Of a stretch of 64,000 nucleotides of DNA, positions 33,321-42,285 are shown one piece after another. Positions within the stretch are counted from its first letter, which is position 1. Every line of letters starts with the position of its first letter. Source of the stretch: DATNPH01 sp036703315. GTDB taxonomy: Bacteria > Cyanobacteriota > Cyanobacteriia > Cyanobacteriales > Coleofasciculaceae. The translations under genes and the position numbers were made by a program. The stretch spans positions 33,421-97,420 of the forward strand of contig DATNPH010000157.1 of assembly GCA_036703315.1 (NCBI GenBank). Reading direction: 5' to 3'. Below the pieces are notes generated by a model. The model made no database searches. It saw nothing but the letters and a program-made list of their open reading frames with translations, and was not told the DNA's origin.

Positions 33321-34742
33321 CTAACTGAACTGCTGACAACTTTGCAGGAACTGAGCCGGAATCTGCGGATGCCCTCCCCAGTGCAAATGAACATAAGAAG
33401 CATGTAGCTGATGCAGTCGCCAGCCTTCAGTTGTTGCCTTACCCTGTCCTCTCTGGTCATATCCTCGCGTCTCAAACAACGGTTTCTCCGGCATCGCTGT
33501 CAATTGAGAGTGATGAAACTCATGCCCCCACACCATTGCACCAGCACTTAGCAGAGGACTGTCTTGCAGGGCAGTTGCCTGGCGATATCCCACACTCAGA
33601 CGTTTCCCCATCACCGTTGTTGTTGGCAATACTCCCACCATCGACCAAGACTTTCCCTGAAAATCAGTAATCTGCTCACACAAATACATCAGTCCTCCAC
33701 ACTCGGCATAAGTCGGCATACCCTGAAAAATTGCCTTTTGGACTGCTGCACGGGCATTAGTATTTTCAGCTAGTTGTTGGGCAAAGACTTCTGGAAAACC
33801 ACCACCAAAATACAGTCCCTGAACATCCGCAGGCAAAGCCGAATCTGTAAGCGGGCTCCAGGAAACTAACTGTGCACCTAGTTGTTGCAAGATATCCAGA
33901 TTGTCCTGGTAGTAGAAACTAAAAGCGCGATCGCATGCCACTGCTACCCGAATTGGGGTTTGGGAGCCTGCTTCCACTCCTAAGACCCCCCCTAACCCCT
34001 CCTGAGTAAGGGGGGGAGCAAAAACAGACGGATTTGGTATTCCCTGCCTTAATAAGGGGGGGCTAGAGGGGGTGAGCAATGGGAATAGCCGTTCCCAGTC
34101 AAAACAACTGTCTCCCAGATGAGCAAGCCGGTCAAACAGGGCATCCAACGCAGACATTTCCGCAGTGGGGACTAAGCCCAGATGTCGATCAGGAATCGTG
34201 ATAGTATCCTGACGCCGCAGTACTCCCAGAATAGGGATTTGCAAAGGTTCTAAGGCATCTTTGAGGAGTTCTAAGTGGCGATCGCTTCCTATCCGGTTCA
34301 ACACCACACCGGCTAGCTGAATTCTGGGGTCAAAAGTTTTGTAGCCATGAGCGATCGCCGCCACCGAGCGAGATAACCGACTGCAATCTAACACCAATAA
34401 CACAGGCAGTTGTAACAGCCGCGCCACATGAGCTGTACTCGCCCAATCATCCTGCCCAGATGCCCCATCAAACAACCCCATCACGCCTTCTACAAGGGCG
34501 TAATCTACTCCCTGGACATGACGAGTAAAACATTCCTGGACGTAGCGTTCCGAAGTCAGCACCGGGTCTAAATTCCGGCTAGGACGCCCCGTAACCTGCT
34601 GATGAAACATCGGATCGATGTAATCAGGTCCAACTTTGAACGATTGGATGGTTCGCTTCTGCCGAGACAAAAACGACAGTAGGGCGAGTGTGACAGTTGT
34701 CTTACCCACCCCACTGCGTTCACCAGCGATGATTAAAGGCAT
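33321..34742 (-). CDS. cobB: Cobyrinate a,c-diamide synthase
   Basis: This 473-residue ATP-dependent amidotransferase (CobB/CbiA) amidates the a and c side chains of cobyrinic acid in cobalamin synthesis. The N-terminal P-loop domain reads MPLIIAGERSGVGKTTVT, then SFKVGPDYIDPMFH and EGVMGLFDG. The C-terminal class-I-like glutaminase domain has the nucleophile in YAECGGLMYL and the late GHEFHHS. Residues about 222-258 (SPPLLRQGIPN...LTQEGLGG) are a low-complexity insert encoded by a dispersed repeat. It is the last gene of a - strand run after opcA. The nearby B12-dependent nrdJ gives it a plausible use. Confidence 0.92.
   Translation of the reverse strand: MPLIIAGERSGVGKTTVTLALLSFLSRQKRTIQSFKVGPDYIDPMFHQQVTGRPSRNLDPVLTSERYVQECFTRHVQGVDYALVEGVMGLFDGASGQDDWASTAHVARLLQLPVLLVLDCSRLSRSVAAIAHGYKTFDPRIQLAGVVLNRIGSDRHLELLKDALEPLQIPILGVLRRQDTITIPDRHLGLVPTAEMSALDALFDRLAHLGDSCFDWERLFPLLTPSSPPLLRQGIPNPSVFAPPLTQEGLGGVLGVEAGSQTPIRVAVACDRAFSFYYQDNLDILQQLGAQLVSWSPLTDSALPADVQGLYFGGGFPEVFAQQLAENTNARAAVQKAIFQGMPTYAECGGLMYLCEQITDFQGKSWSMVGVLPTTTVMGKRLSVGYRQATALQDSPLLSAGAMVWGHEFHHSQLTAMPEKPLFETRGYDQRGQGKATTEGWRLHQLHASYVHLHWGGHPQIPAQFLQSCQQFS
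33970..34078. repeat. Dispersed palindromic repeat inside cobB
   Basis: Two inverted C/G-run modules, CCCCCCCTAACCCCTCCTGA / GTAAGGGGGGGAG and CCCTGCCTTAATAAGGGGGG, lie head to head inside the gene and keep the frame open. The CCTTAATAAGGGGGG part resembles the core of the intergenic repeat at 19725-19826. Confidence 0.7.
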
Positions 34743-34812
34743 AGTTATGGGTTGTTGGTTAGTGGTTAGTGGTTATTAGCAAAACTACTAACTACTAACT
34801 ACTAACTAACTA
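34743..34812. repeat. Short tandem repeats between opcA and cobB
   Basis: TTAGTGG units on one side and ACTACTA/CTAACTA units on the other give about 60 bp of imperfect heptamer-like tandem repeats that could fold into a hairpin. They run into the opcA stop codon (34802-34804). Similar TTAGT-rich DNA lies at about 36186-36250 (upstream of opcA) and 58381-58442. Confidence 0.65.
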
Positions 34813-36178
34813 ATTTGAGCATTTCAGCTGTAACCGCTAGACTTTCTTCATAAAGTACCTCACGACCCCAGCGTTGCAGTTGCTGACTTAGCAGCTGTTC
34901 AGTTTTTTGGTCAAACAAGGGTGTTACCTGCTGAATGCGACAGGCTTGGGCACCACCACCTGCTTCCATCCGCATGCAACCCATGGTTTCCGAACATAAA
35001 ACGGTACAGCAGTCTGCCTCTTCGTTGGTCGAACCCAAGCGCAGGCTAATCAAGTCGCCCGCAACTTCTCCTACATCAGCGGTAGGAATCCCTGCCAACT
35101 CGGCTTCAACGGTGCGCTGATCTGGAGAAGTGAATTGAACACGCCTAATATCGTAATCACCACCCTCTTTCTGATAAGAGACAGGACGCCACTGTAACCG
35201 AGAGGCTAACCAACCTAGAAACATGAGTGCCTGAGCCTGATTACCTTTCTCATAATCGAGGGTTACCCGGTCAACCTCGTTGAGAACCGCACGGCGCTCT
35301 GGAGGGTCAAATGCCTCAGCCGTCAACTCTTGCCATGGTGCCAGCCGCCTCCAATTGAGGTCGGCGAGCCCCGTTCCCTGCTCGATCAGGTTTTGTATCT
35401 GCAATAGTTCTGTCTCTGCATCATTGAAGGAACTAGAGTCAATGATGACGCTATTGCTAAGGCTTGTCAGCCGCTTGAACAGACCATACTCAGGGTCAGG
35501 GGTTCCCTTCCACCAGAGAAATTTGGGAAGCTCTCCAATCACCAGCGCTGAAATCATCCCAGCGTTGCGTTCTAGGGCAACCGCCGTGCCTCGCAGAGTG
35601 ATGTATTCGCAGCAAACGAGTGTGCTCTGAGAGTGCTTCTGAACTGGACAAGAGGCAGAGACCTGAGCGGTAACGCCTTCATCTTCACCCGCGATTGGAC
35701 AAAGGGCGATGATCCGACAGGGATTGGAAGCCGCGATCGCATCCGCAAGCCCCGAGCCTTGGAGATCTGGGGAATACTTTAGCGTTTGGGTTCCTTGTGT
35801 ACTGCTTGTCGCCCCGTTGTTGAGTTTTTCGGTATATTCCTCGCGCAGTTTTGCCTTAGTGATATCGTCTGCCGTACCCGTCCTCGATAGTCCATAGGCT
35901 TTCTGTGCGGCCTTTAGAGCAGCCACCATGCGCGGTCCGACAATACCGTCGATCGGACCGGTGTAATATCCCAATGCGGCTAACAGCTGTTGAGTTTCTC
36001 CTGGTTCATAAATAATCAGACTGAACGTTGATGCCCTGATGGCAGAGGGAAAATCGCCATATTCGCCAGCACTACCATAACTTTGCCAGATTTGACGCAG
36101 TTCCGCCTCGAGATCACTGATTGAAACATCTTTGGGCTGTTGTAGGGAGACTATCGGAGGAGGTGATTGTGTTGCCAT
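34802..36178 (-). CDS. opcA: Glucose-6-phosphate dehydrogenase assembly protein OpcA
   Basis: The 458-residue protein activates the cyanobacterial Zwf enzyme as an allosteric partner. The N-terminus carries a peptidoglycan-binding-like three-helix module (TQQLLAALGYYTGPIDGIVGPRMVAALKAAQKAYGL, about residues 62-97), as in cyanobacterial OpcA homologues. The OpcA core follows with HSQSTLVCCEYITLRG, LPKFLWWKGTP and FNDAETELLQ. The C-terminus includes AGGGAQACRIQQV. It lies just downstream of zwf, 148 bp away, on the same strand. Confidence 0.93.
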   Translation of the reverse strand: MATQSPPPIVSLQQPKDVSISDLEAELRQIWQSYGSAGEYGDFPSAIRASTFSLIIYEPGETQQLLAALGYYTGPIDGIVGPRMVAALKAAQKAYGLSRTGTADDITKAKLREEYTEKLNNGATSSTQGTQTLKYSPDLQGSGLADAIAASNPCRIIALCPIAGEDEGVTAQVSASCPVQKHSQSTLVCCEYITLRGTAVALERNAGMISALVIGELPKFLWWKGTPDPEYGLFKRLTSLSNSVIIDSSSFNDAETELLQIQNLIEQGTGLADLNWRRLAPWQELTAEAFDPPERRAVLNEVDRVTLDYEKGNQAQALMFLGWLASRLQWRPVSYQKEGGDYDIRRVQFTSPDQRTVEAELAGIPTADVGEVAGDLISLRLGSTNEEADCCTVLCSETMGCMRMEAGGGAQACRIQQVTPLFDQKTEQLLSQQLQRWGREVLYEESLAVTAEMLKLVS

Positions 36179-36299
36179 ATCACTTACTTGTTGGTTAATT
36201 GTGCGTTGTTAGCTGTTGCTCATTATTTGTTGGTTGTTAGTGATTAATTGTTAGCTATTTAACGGCTTCTTATAACTCAACAATAAACCACTAACAACT

Positions 36300-36331
36300 T
36301 ATAGGGGCGTGCAAGCTTGCACGCTCCTATA
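36300..36331 (-). terminator. Near-perfect palindrome at the zwf stop codon
   Basis: Arms TATAGGGGCGTGCAAG (36300-36315) and CTTGCACGCTCCTATA (36316-36331) are inverted copies with one mismatch and no loop. They include the zwf stop codon (36327-36329). No T-tract follows, so it may be a dispersed palindrome or an mRNA-stabilising structure between zwf and opcA rather than a strong terminator. Confidence 0.6.
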
Positions 36332-37856
36332 GTCTGCGCCAGCGCCGTCCATCGCGATTAAGCAATAGCTCCGCCTCGGTTGGTTCCCAGGTTCCTGCTT
36401 CGTACTGGGGAATAGACGCCGGATCGGTCGGTGCCTCCCAAGCCGCCAGCGCTGGTGTCACAACCCGCCAAGCTTCTTCCACTTCATCAGCACGGGTGAA
36501 GAGAGTTTGGTCACCTAGCATACAGTCGAGTAACAAGCGATCATAGGCATCAGATGTTGATATCCCAAAAGAAGAGCCGTAGCTAAAATCCATATCTACC
36601 GTGCGTGTTCGCAGGTTGGGTCCAGGCATTTTCCCTTCAAAACGCAGCGAAATACCCTCATTTGGATGAATCCGCAATGTCAGCACGTTGGGGTTTGCCT
36701 GCTGTGCGGCAGATTGAAAAATTAACAAGGGAACGTCACGAAACTGAATCGCAATTTCGCTCACCTTCTTTGGTAACCGCTTGCCCGTTCGCAGATAGAA
36801 AGGAACACCCTGCCAGCGCCAGTTATCGATTAGTAGCTTCATTGCTACATAGGTTGGCGTTGTAGAGTTGGGGTTCACTCCCGGCTCCTCCCGGTAGCCA
36901 GGAACTCGTTTGCCTTTCATCCAACCAGCTGAATACTGACCCCGCACAGCTGAATTCTCTAGATTAGCGATGTCTGCCAAGTGAGTTGCCTGAAGTACCT
37001 TCATTTTCTCCGTCCGGATGCTATCGGCGTCCAGGGAATTGGGTGGCTCCATCGCCGTGAGGCAAAACACTTGCAGCAGGTGATTTTGCACCATATCTCG
37101 CAGTGCCCCAGAGGTTTCATAGTAACCCGCTCTGTCTTCAACGCCCACTGTTTCTGCTACTGTTATCTGGACGTGGTCAACAAATTGGCGATTCCACAGC
37201 GGTTCAAAGATAGCATTGGCAAAGCGGAATACCAACAAATTCTGTACGGTTTCTTTGCCCAGATAGTGGTCGATGCGGTAAACCTGTTGTTCTTTACAGA
37301 CTTGTTGCACCACTCGGTTGAGCTTCTGAGCTGAACTCAAATCTGTACCGAATGGTTTTTCAATAACCATTCGGTTTTTCACCGGGTCACTTAGCATTCC
37401 TGCACTTCCCAGTTGTCGGATGGCTTCTGGGAAAAACTTAGGGGAAACTGACAGGTAGAATACTCGGTTACCTCGTGTCCCCCGCTTCCCATCCAGTTCC
37501 CCTAAAAAGGCTTTGAGTTTCTGATAGCTTTCTGGCTTATCAATATCGCCAGGACAGTAGTACAAACCTTGAGCAAAGTCTTCCCACATTTCCTCGGCTC
37601 CAATGCCGTTAGAAAACTGCTCAATACCCTCACGCATCTGCTCTCGGAAGTAATCGTGGCTCCATTCACGACGTGCCACACCCACTATCGTGGTTTCGGG
37701 GGGCAGGCGTCGATCTCGTTTCATCTGGTAAATAGCTGGAACAAGCTTGCGTTGCGTGAGATCTCCAGACGCTCCAAAAATTACCAGAATCGCTGGTTCT
37801 GCCGATCTCTCCTGTTGTAATCCAACGCGTAGGGGATTTTCTAGTAGAGTGACCAT
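36327..37856 (-). CDS. zwf: Glucose-6-phosphate 1-dehydrogenase
   Basis: The 509-residue enzyme catalyses the first step of the oxidative pentose phosphate pathway, the main night-time NADPH source in cyanobacteria. It shows the nucleotide-binding GASGDLTQRKLVPAIY, the active-site signature RIDHYLGKETVQNLLVFRFAN, the substrate-binding EKPFGTD, and LRTGKRLPKK. The start MVTLLENPLRVGLQQ at 37856 matches cyanobacterial relatives; an upstream in-frame ATG adds only seven residues. The genes fbp, tal, zwf and opcA lie in this order on one strand, a known cyanobacterial arrangement. Confidence 0.96.
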   Translation of the reverse strand: MVTLLENPLRVGLQQERSAEPAILVIFGASGDLTQRKLVPAIYQMKRDRRLPPETTIVGVARREWSHDYFREQMREGIEQFSNGIGAEEMWEDFAQGLYYCPGDIDKPESYQKLKAFLGELDGKRGTRGNRVFYLSVSPKFFPEAIRQLGSAGMLSDPVKNRMVIEKPFGTDLSSAQKLNRVVQQVCKEQQVYRIDHYLGKETVQNLLVFRFANAIFEPLWNRQFVDHVQITVAETVGVEDRAGYYETSGALRDMVQNHLLQVFCLTAMEPPNSLDADSIRTEKMKVLQATHLADIANLENSAVRGQYSAGWMKGKRVPGYREEPGVNPNSTTPTYVAMKLLIDNWRWQGVPFYLRTGKRLPKKVSEIAIQFRDVPLLIFQSAAQQANPNVLTLRIHPNEGISLRFEGKMPGPNLRTRTVDMDFSYGSSFGISTSDAYDRLLLDCMLGDQTLFTRADEVEEAWRVVTPALAAWEAPTDPASIPQYEAGTWEPTEAELLLNRDGRRWRRL

Positions 37857-38217
37857 AGTTGTTTCAAGTTCAATCAATAGAGATTATGATGGATAGAACT
37901 TACGCACCCTGTACAGAATTTCAAATATAGCGCTGTAGCATCTTCATTACCCCCTCTGAGAGCAGGGGGGTTTAGGTAGTTCGTTACGTAAGTCCTGAGC
38001 CAGACAAAACGAAAAATTCAGAAAAACCGTTTCTTTTGTGTTTTGACTGTTGCTTTAAATCTACCCTTCTTGTCATCCAGAAAGGAATTGTTTCATTGGG
38101 TGGACTCCCTTGTGCAGAGAGCGCTTTGTGCGCTAACCATATCGAGGGATTAGGATACGGGCACGACATTGTCGTGCCCTTACAGTAGATGAGGAATTTC
38201 TGTGCAGCAACGTTGAC
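37857..38217. other. zwf upstream region with palindrome
   Basis: About 360 bp between tal and zwf hold no gene. A 10-bp-arm palindrome GGGCACGACA-T-TGTCGTGCCC lies at 38159-38179, 38 bp after the tal stop. A related GGGCACGGT-GAT-ACCATGCCC hairpin lies at 48719-48739 after cysS, so this is a dispersed hairpin family. The palindrome could attenuate tal-zwf readthrough. The zwf promoter should lie here, but no boxes are assigned. Confidence 0.6.
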
Positions 38218-39372
38218 TTACACTGTCGCCAAGTGTTGAACTTTTTCCTGTAGAGATGATATTAAGGATTCGAAGGGCTTGATGAATTTGTCAATTCCAT
38301 CATCAAGAAGCTCGTCCATCACCTCATTGAGATTGATATCGATATCGGGGTCTTTGAGATTTTCAAGGAGCTTGTAAGCTTCTTCGACATTCGACTCAAT
38401 CCGGCTGTCAGGAGAACAGTGGTCAGCGCAGGCGTCAATTGTGCTGGGCGGCAGGGTATTGACGGTATCGGGACCAATTAGCTCATCAACGTACATAACG
38501 TCGCTGTATTCGGGGTTCTTGGTACCCGTGCTTGCCCACAGAAGTCGCTGGACTTTTGCTCCTTTTTCTGATAGAGCTTTCCAGCGATCACTCTGGATAA
38601 TCTCTTTGTACTTTTGATACGCGACTTTGGCATTAGCGATCGCTACTTTGCCTTTTATAGCTTCCAGTACTGCCTTCTTTTCGATCCGGTCAACGCCTTC
38701 TTTGAGTTTGGCGTCAATGCGCGCATCAATATTGCTATCAATCCGGCTCAGGAAGAAACTTGCCACTGAAGCAATCTTGCTGATGTCCTCCCCTTGAGCA
38801 GCCCGCTTTTCCAAGCCCCGAATATAAGCCCAAGCTGTCTCAACATAGCTATCTACTGAGAACAGCAAGGTGACATTAACGTTAATTCCTTCGCTAATCA
38901 CTTGCTCAACCGCTGGCAAGCCTTCTTTCGTTCCCGGAATCTTGATCATTACGTTTTCCCGACCAATTTGGCTGTAATAGCGTCGGGCTTCCTCGATCGT
39001 TTTTTGGGTATCCAGGGCAATGTTTGGCGGTACTTCAATACTGACGTAACCATCAAGACCATTGGATGACTCATAAATAGGTCTGAAGATATCGCAGGCA
39101 TTGCGAATATCGTCAAATATTAGGGATTCATAAATCTCCTGAACAGATTTACCTCCACTGATGCCTGCTTCGATATCAGCATCGTAGACAGCATTACCGA
39201 TGATCGCTTTTTCAAAAATCGCTGGGTTAGAGGTAATTCCTACAATTCCCCGCTCCTCAATCATCTGCTTGAGTTCGCCGGACTGGATAAGAGTGCGGCT
39301 CAGATTATCCATCCAGATACTCTGACCGTAGTTTTGTTCAATTTGGAAGATTGGATTATTAGCTGTTGTCAT
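38218..39372 (-). CDS. tal: Transaldolase
   Basis: The 384-residue enzyme of the non-oxidative pentose phosphate branch transfers a dihydroxyacetone unit from sedoheptulose-7-phosphate to glyceraldehyde-3-phosphate. The Schiff-base Lys is in ENVMIKIPGTKEGL. Other family signatures are GITSNPAIFEKAI, VNVTLLFSVDSYVE, ASFFLSRIDSNID and LWASTGTKNPEYSD. The length matches the longer bacterial class (TalB/Tal-like). It lies 76 bp downstream of fbp and upstream of zwf on the same strand. Confidence 0.95.
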   Translation of the reverse strand: MTTANNPIFQIEQNYGQSIWMDNLSRTLIQSGELKQMIEERGIVGITSNPAIFEKAIIGNAVYDADIEAGISGGKSVQEIYESLIFDDIRNACDIFRPIYESSNGLDGYVSIEVPPNIALDTQKTIEEARRYYSQIGRENVMIKIPGTKEGLPAVEQVISEGINVNVTLLFSVDSYVETAWAYIRGLEKRAAQGEDISKIASVASFFLSRIDSNIDARIDAKLKEGVDRIEKKAVLEAIKGKVAIANAKVAYQKYKEIIQSDRWKALSEKGAKVQRLLWASTGTKNPEYSDVMYVDELIGPDTVNTLPPSTIDACADHCSPDSRIESNVEEAYKLLENLKDPDIDINLNEVMDELLDDGIDKFIKPFESLISSLQEKVQHLATV

Positions 39373-39448
39373 TAGTTAACTCCTAACGGATGGTAATGTT
39401 TATTAGGTTAGAAAGTTGAAGATTGGAAGTTATTACCTGCAACCCCAA

Positions 39449-40513
39449 CTAACCTGCAACCTGCAACCCTGGTTTAGACTCTCGTGCCTTGTCCTGAATA
39501 AACGACTCTACAAGGGATACATCTTCTTTGCTACCGATAATCAACGGGGTTCGAGCATGTAGAGCCTTTGGCACAACGTCTAAAAGTTCTTGAGTTCCCG
39601 TACTTGCTCTACCACCGGCTTGCTCCATCAAGAAGGCAAGGGGAGCCGTTTCATAAAGTAAACGCAATTTTCCTTCCGGCTTTTTCAACGTACCGGGATA
39701 AAGGAATACGCCACCCTGCATTAAAATCCGATGAAAATCTCCCACTAATGCCCCACTATAGCGGGCAGTATATCCTTCATGCCGATGAACATAGCGAATG
39801 TAGTCCCGGATTGATTCCTCGCACTGCCAGAAGTTACCTTCATTCACGCTATAAATCGGACCGTGGTCTGGCACCTGAATGTTTTTATTGGTAAGGATGA
39901 ACTCGCCCAAGCTGGGGTCAAGCGTGAAAGAATGGACGCCTGTACCCATGGAGTACACCAGCATCGTGCTTGGTCCGTAGAGAATGTAGCCAGCAGCAAT
40001 TTGTTTACGTCCATTTTGTAGCAGATCCTGGGCATCGCCGTCGATATCGTCTCCTTCTTGCTTACGAATCGCAAAAATTGAACCAATGTTTAAGTTGATG
40101 TCTACATTCGAGGAGCCATCAATCGGGTCATAGAGTAGGGTGTAACGTCCGATCGGACAATTTTCCGGGATATAGTAGGGTTTTTCCATTTCCTCGGATG
40201 CCAACCGACAGACGAGACCGCTTTGCTTAAACACTGAAATAAACACGTCATTGGCATAGACGTCCATCTTTTTGACGGACTCTCCCTGCACATTGACGTT
40301 ACCTGTAACTCCTAAGGCTCCCTCCACTAAACCAGCACGGCTCAAGCGTCGAGCAATAAGCTTTGCTGCCAAGGCAATGCGGGTCATGACCGCACTGAGA
40401 TCGTGTGCCTCTGCTGAGAAACTCTGAAGTTCTTGTAAAACGTGACGGGATAGCGTTGTACAATCACGATCCAGGGAACGCTCCTGAGCCAAAGGCTGAT
40501 CTACATCCGCCAT
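39449..40513 (-). CDS. fbp: Fructose-1,6-bisphosphatase class I
   Basis: The 354-residue enzyme hydrolyses fructose-1,6-bisphosphate in the Calvin cycle and gluconeogenesis. The metal-binding site is LLYDPIDGSSNVDINLNIGSIFAI. SEEMEKPY and the C-terminal GGVFLYPGTLKKPEGKLRLLYE with FLMEQAGG are conserved. ATG at 40513 (MADVDQPLAQER) is preferred because GGGAGG lies about 9 nt upstream; a longer frame begins at 40543. It is the first gene of the fbp-tal-zwf-opcA cluster and diverges from pfkA. An opposing FBP/PFK pair sharing an intergenic region is a neat regulatory setting, although no operator is recognised. Confidence 0.95.
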   Translation of the reverse strand: MADVDQPLAQERSLDRDCTTLSRHVLQELQSFSAEAHDLSAVMTRIALAAKLIARRLSRAGLVEGALGVTGNVNVQGESVKKMDVYANDVFISVFKQSGLVCRLASEEMEKPYYIPENCPIGRYTLLYDPIDGSSNVDINLNIGSIFAIRKQEGDDIDGDAQDLLQNGRKQIAAGYILYGPSTMLVYSMGTGVHSFTLDPSLGEFILTNKNIQVPDHGPIYSVNEGNFWQCEESIRDYIRYVHRHEGYTARYSGALVGDFHRILMQGGVFLYPGTLKKPEGKLRLLYETAPLAFLMEQAGGRASTGTQELLDVVPKALHARTPLIIGSKEDVSLVESFIQDKARESKPGLQVAG

Positions 40514-40774
40514 AATTTTCATCCTCCCTATCGGGTAAAGCATTCCTCCTATAGGCTAGTTGCTCATAAACTGCCTCTAGGAAGCCAACTGCCTAAACCT
40601 ATTTACTTTCTATCTTAGGGAGGCATTTGGGCTGGCGCGTCTAACTTTAGATGAACTATAGAAACTATAAAAATAGGAACGAAATCTTTATATTGACTTC
40701 CTTGCATCTATATAAGGAGTATGCGTAAGGTTAAATCGGTTTAAAAAAACATTATTCAAGTTGAAAAAGGAGTT

Positions 40775-41857
40775 ATGGCAGAACATAAACGGATTGGGAT
40801 TCTTACCAGTGGCGGAGATTGCGCTGGGTTAAATGCGGTGATTCGAGCGGTAACTCACCGAGCTGTAGGGACTTATGGCTGGGATGTACTGGGAATTTGT
40901 CGCGCTACCCAGGGGTTGATGGTTCGTCCTCCTCAAGTGATAAAGCTTGAAAAGGATAAGGTTGATCCTTTACTGACGCATGGCGGTACAGTGCTGGGAA
41001 CTACGAACAAAGGTAATCCATTTGCTTATTTCATGCCAGATGGAACAGTACGCGATCGCTCCCAAGACATCATTGAAGGGTACAACTCATTGGGGCTTGA
41101 TGCCCTAATTGGGATTGGAGGCGATGGCAGTTTAGCCATTCTTCGCAAGATTGCTCAACAGGGCAATCTAAATTTTGTGGGAATTCCCAAAACTATCGAC
41201 AACGATGTCGGGATTACGGAACGTTCGATTGGGTTTGATACAGCTGTTAATATTGCCACCGAAGCTTTAGACCGCTTGCACTTTACAGCTGCCAGTCATG
41301 ATCGGGTGATGATTCTGGAAGTGATGGGTCGAGATGCCGGTCACATTGCCATCAGCGCTGGAATTGCTGGAGGAGCTGATGTCATCCTCATCCCAGAAAT
41401 TCCTTATACCTTGGAAAACGTTTGCCGTAAAATCAAAGAGCGTCAGGAACAAGGTCGGCACTTCTGTTTAGTGCTTGTGTCAGAAGCTGTTTGTACAGAA
41501 ACAGGTGAAGCCGTCAAAATTAGCGATCACTTCGGTGAATGTCGATTCGGCGGTATTGGTCAATACCTAGCCGATCGGATTTCTGCTTCTACGGGTGCAG
41601 AAACACGAGTCACTGTTTTAGGACACACCCAGCGCGGCGGCATTCCTTCGCCACTTGACCGATTACTAGCGTCAGCCTTTGGCGTTGCCGCCGTTGATTT
41701 AATCGCTGCCGAGAAATATGACCAAATGGTGACTTGGCAAAACCGCCAGGTTGTAAGTGTGCCGATCGCTGAAGCAATCAGCCAATATCAAGCCGTAGAT
41801 CCCAATGACACCCTCGTCAAAACAGCTAAAGGCTTGGGTATTTGTCTAGGAGATTAG
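40775..41857 (+). CDS. pfkA: 6-phosphofructokinase
   Basis: The 360-residue glycolytic kinase has GILTSGGDCAGLNAVIRA at the N-terminus, IGGDGS at 114-119, PKTIDNDVGITERSIGFDTA from residue 138 (catalytic Asp142), EVMGRDAGHIA, and LGHTQRGGIPSPLDR. Gly in GGDGS points to ATP as donor, whereas Lys in PKTIDND is a residue of PPi-type enzymes. The Gly/Lys combination is the one described for so-called group III ATP-PFKs. AAAAAGGAG lies about 5 nt before the ATG. It is divergent from fbp. Confidence 0.93.
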   Translation: MAEHKRIGILTSGGDCAGLNAVIRAVTHRAVGTYGWDVLGICRATQGLMVRPPQVIKLEKDKVDPLLTHGGTVLGTTNKGNPFAYFMPDGTVRDRSQDIIEGYNSLGLDALIGIGGDGSLAILRKIAQQGNLNFVGIPKTIDNDVGITERSIGFDTAVNIATEALDRLHFTAASHDRVMILEVMGRDAGHIAISAGIAGGADVILIPEIPYTLENVCRKIKERQEQGRHFCLVLVSEAVCTETGEAVKISDHFGECRFGGIGQYLADRISASTGAETRVTVLGHTQRGGIPSPLDRLLASAFGVAAVDLIAAEKYDQMVTWQNRQVVSVPIAEAISQYQAVDPNDTLVKTAKGLGICLGD

Positions 41858-41920
41858 ACAAACTTCTGCGTTGGCAACAGCAAGTGACGAGTGGACGTTC
41901 CTCGCCATGCCAACTCGCCT

Positions 41921-41947
41921 ATCATCTTCCCTTTAAGGGAAGATGAT
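41921..41947. terminator. Bidirectional hairpin between pfkA and the RRM gene
   Basis: Perfect 13-bp arms ATCATCTTCCCTT and AAGGGAAGATGAT surround a single T. It lies between two convergent genes and probably stops both, although neither side has a long T-tract. Confidence 0.7.
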
Positions 41948-41997
41948 GAGCAGCTTTGCCAGATTACGGCTCAAGCCGTGAATTGCCTTGATTTTTT

Positions 41998-42285
41998 CTA
42001 AAACTGATTACTGCTACTGCGTCTTGTGCTGCTACGATTATCTTCGCGAGGTCTTGCTTTGTTAACTCTGAGCTGACGTCCCATCCACTCAGCACCATCC
42101 AATTGAGAGATGGCAGAGTCTTCTTGAGCGTCGTCTGACATTTCAACAAAAGCAAATCCGCGCAGCCGCCCCGTTTCACGGTCTGTAGGTAATACAACTC
42201 GTTTGACGGTGCCGTAATCGGCAAATACTGTTCTCAAGTCTTCTTCAGTGGCTTGGTAAGACAGGTTTCCGATGTATATGGTCAT
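41998..42285 (-). CDS. RNA-binding protein with one RRM domain (Rbp family)
   Basis: The 95-residue protein has RNP2 IYIGNL at residues 3-8 and RNP1 RGFAFVEM at about 41-48, and ends in a short Arg/Ser-rich tail (ARPREDNRSSTRRSSSNQF). Cyanobacterial Rbp proteins of this build bind U-rich RNA, are often cold-induced, and some aid mRNA localisation at thylakoids. The start MTIYIGNLSYQ at 42285 fits the family; an upstream in-frame ATG adds ten unlikely residues. About 250 bp of gene-free DNA upstream leaves room for a long regulatory 5' leader as known for rbp genes, but I cannot identify one. Confidence 0.92.
   Translation of the reverse strand: MTIYIGNLSYQATEEDLRTVFADYGTVKRVVLPTDRETGRLRGFAFVEMSDDAQEDSAISQLDGAEWMGRQLRVNKARPREDNRSSTRRSSSNQF

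Noticed and set aside
33222..33407. 61-codon + strand frame before the cobB 3' end
   Set aside because: It runs into cobB antisense and shows no recognisable domain.
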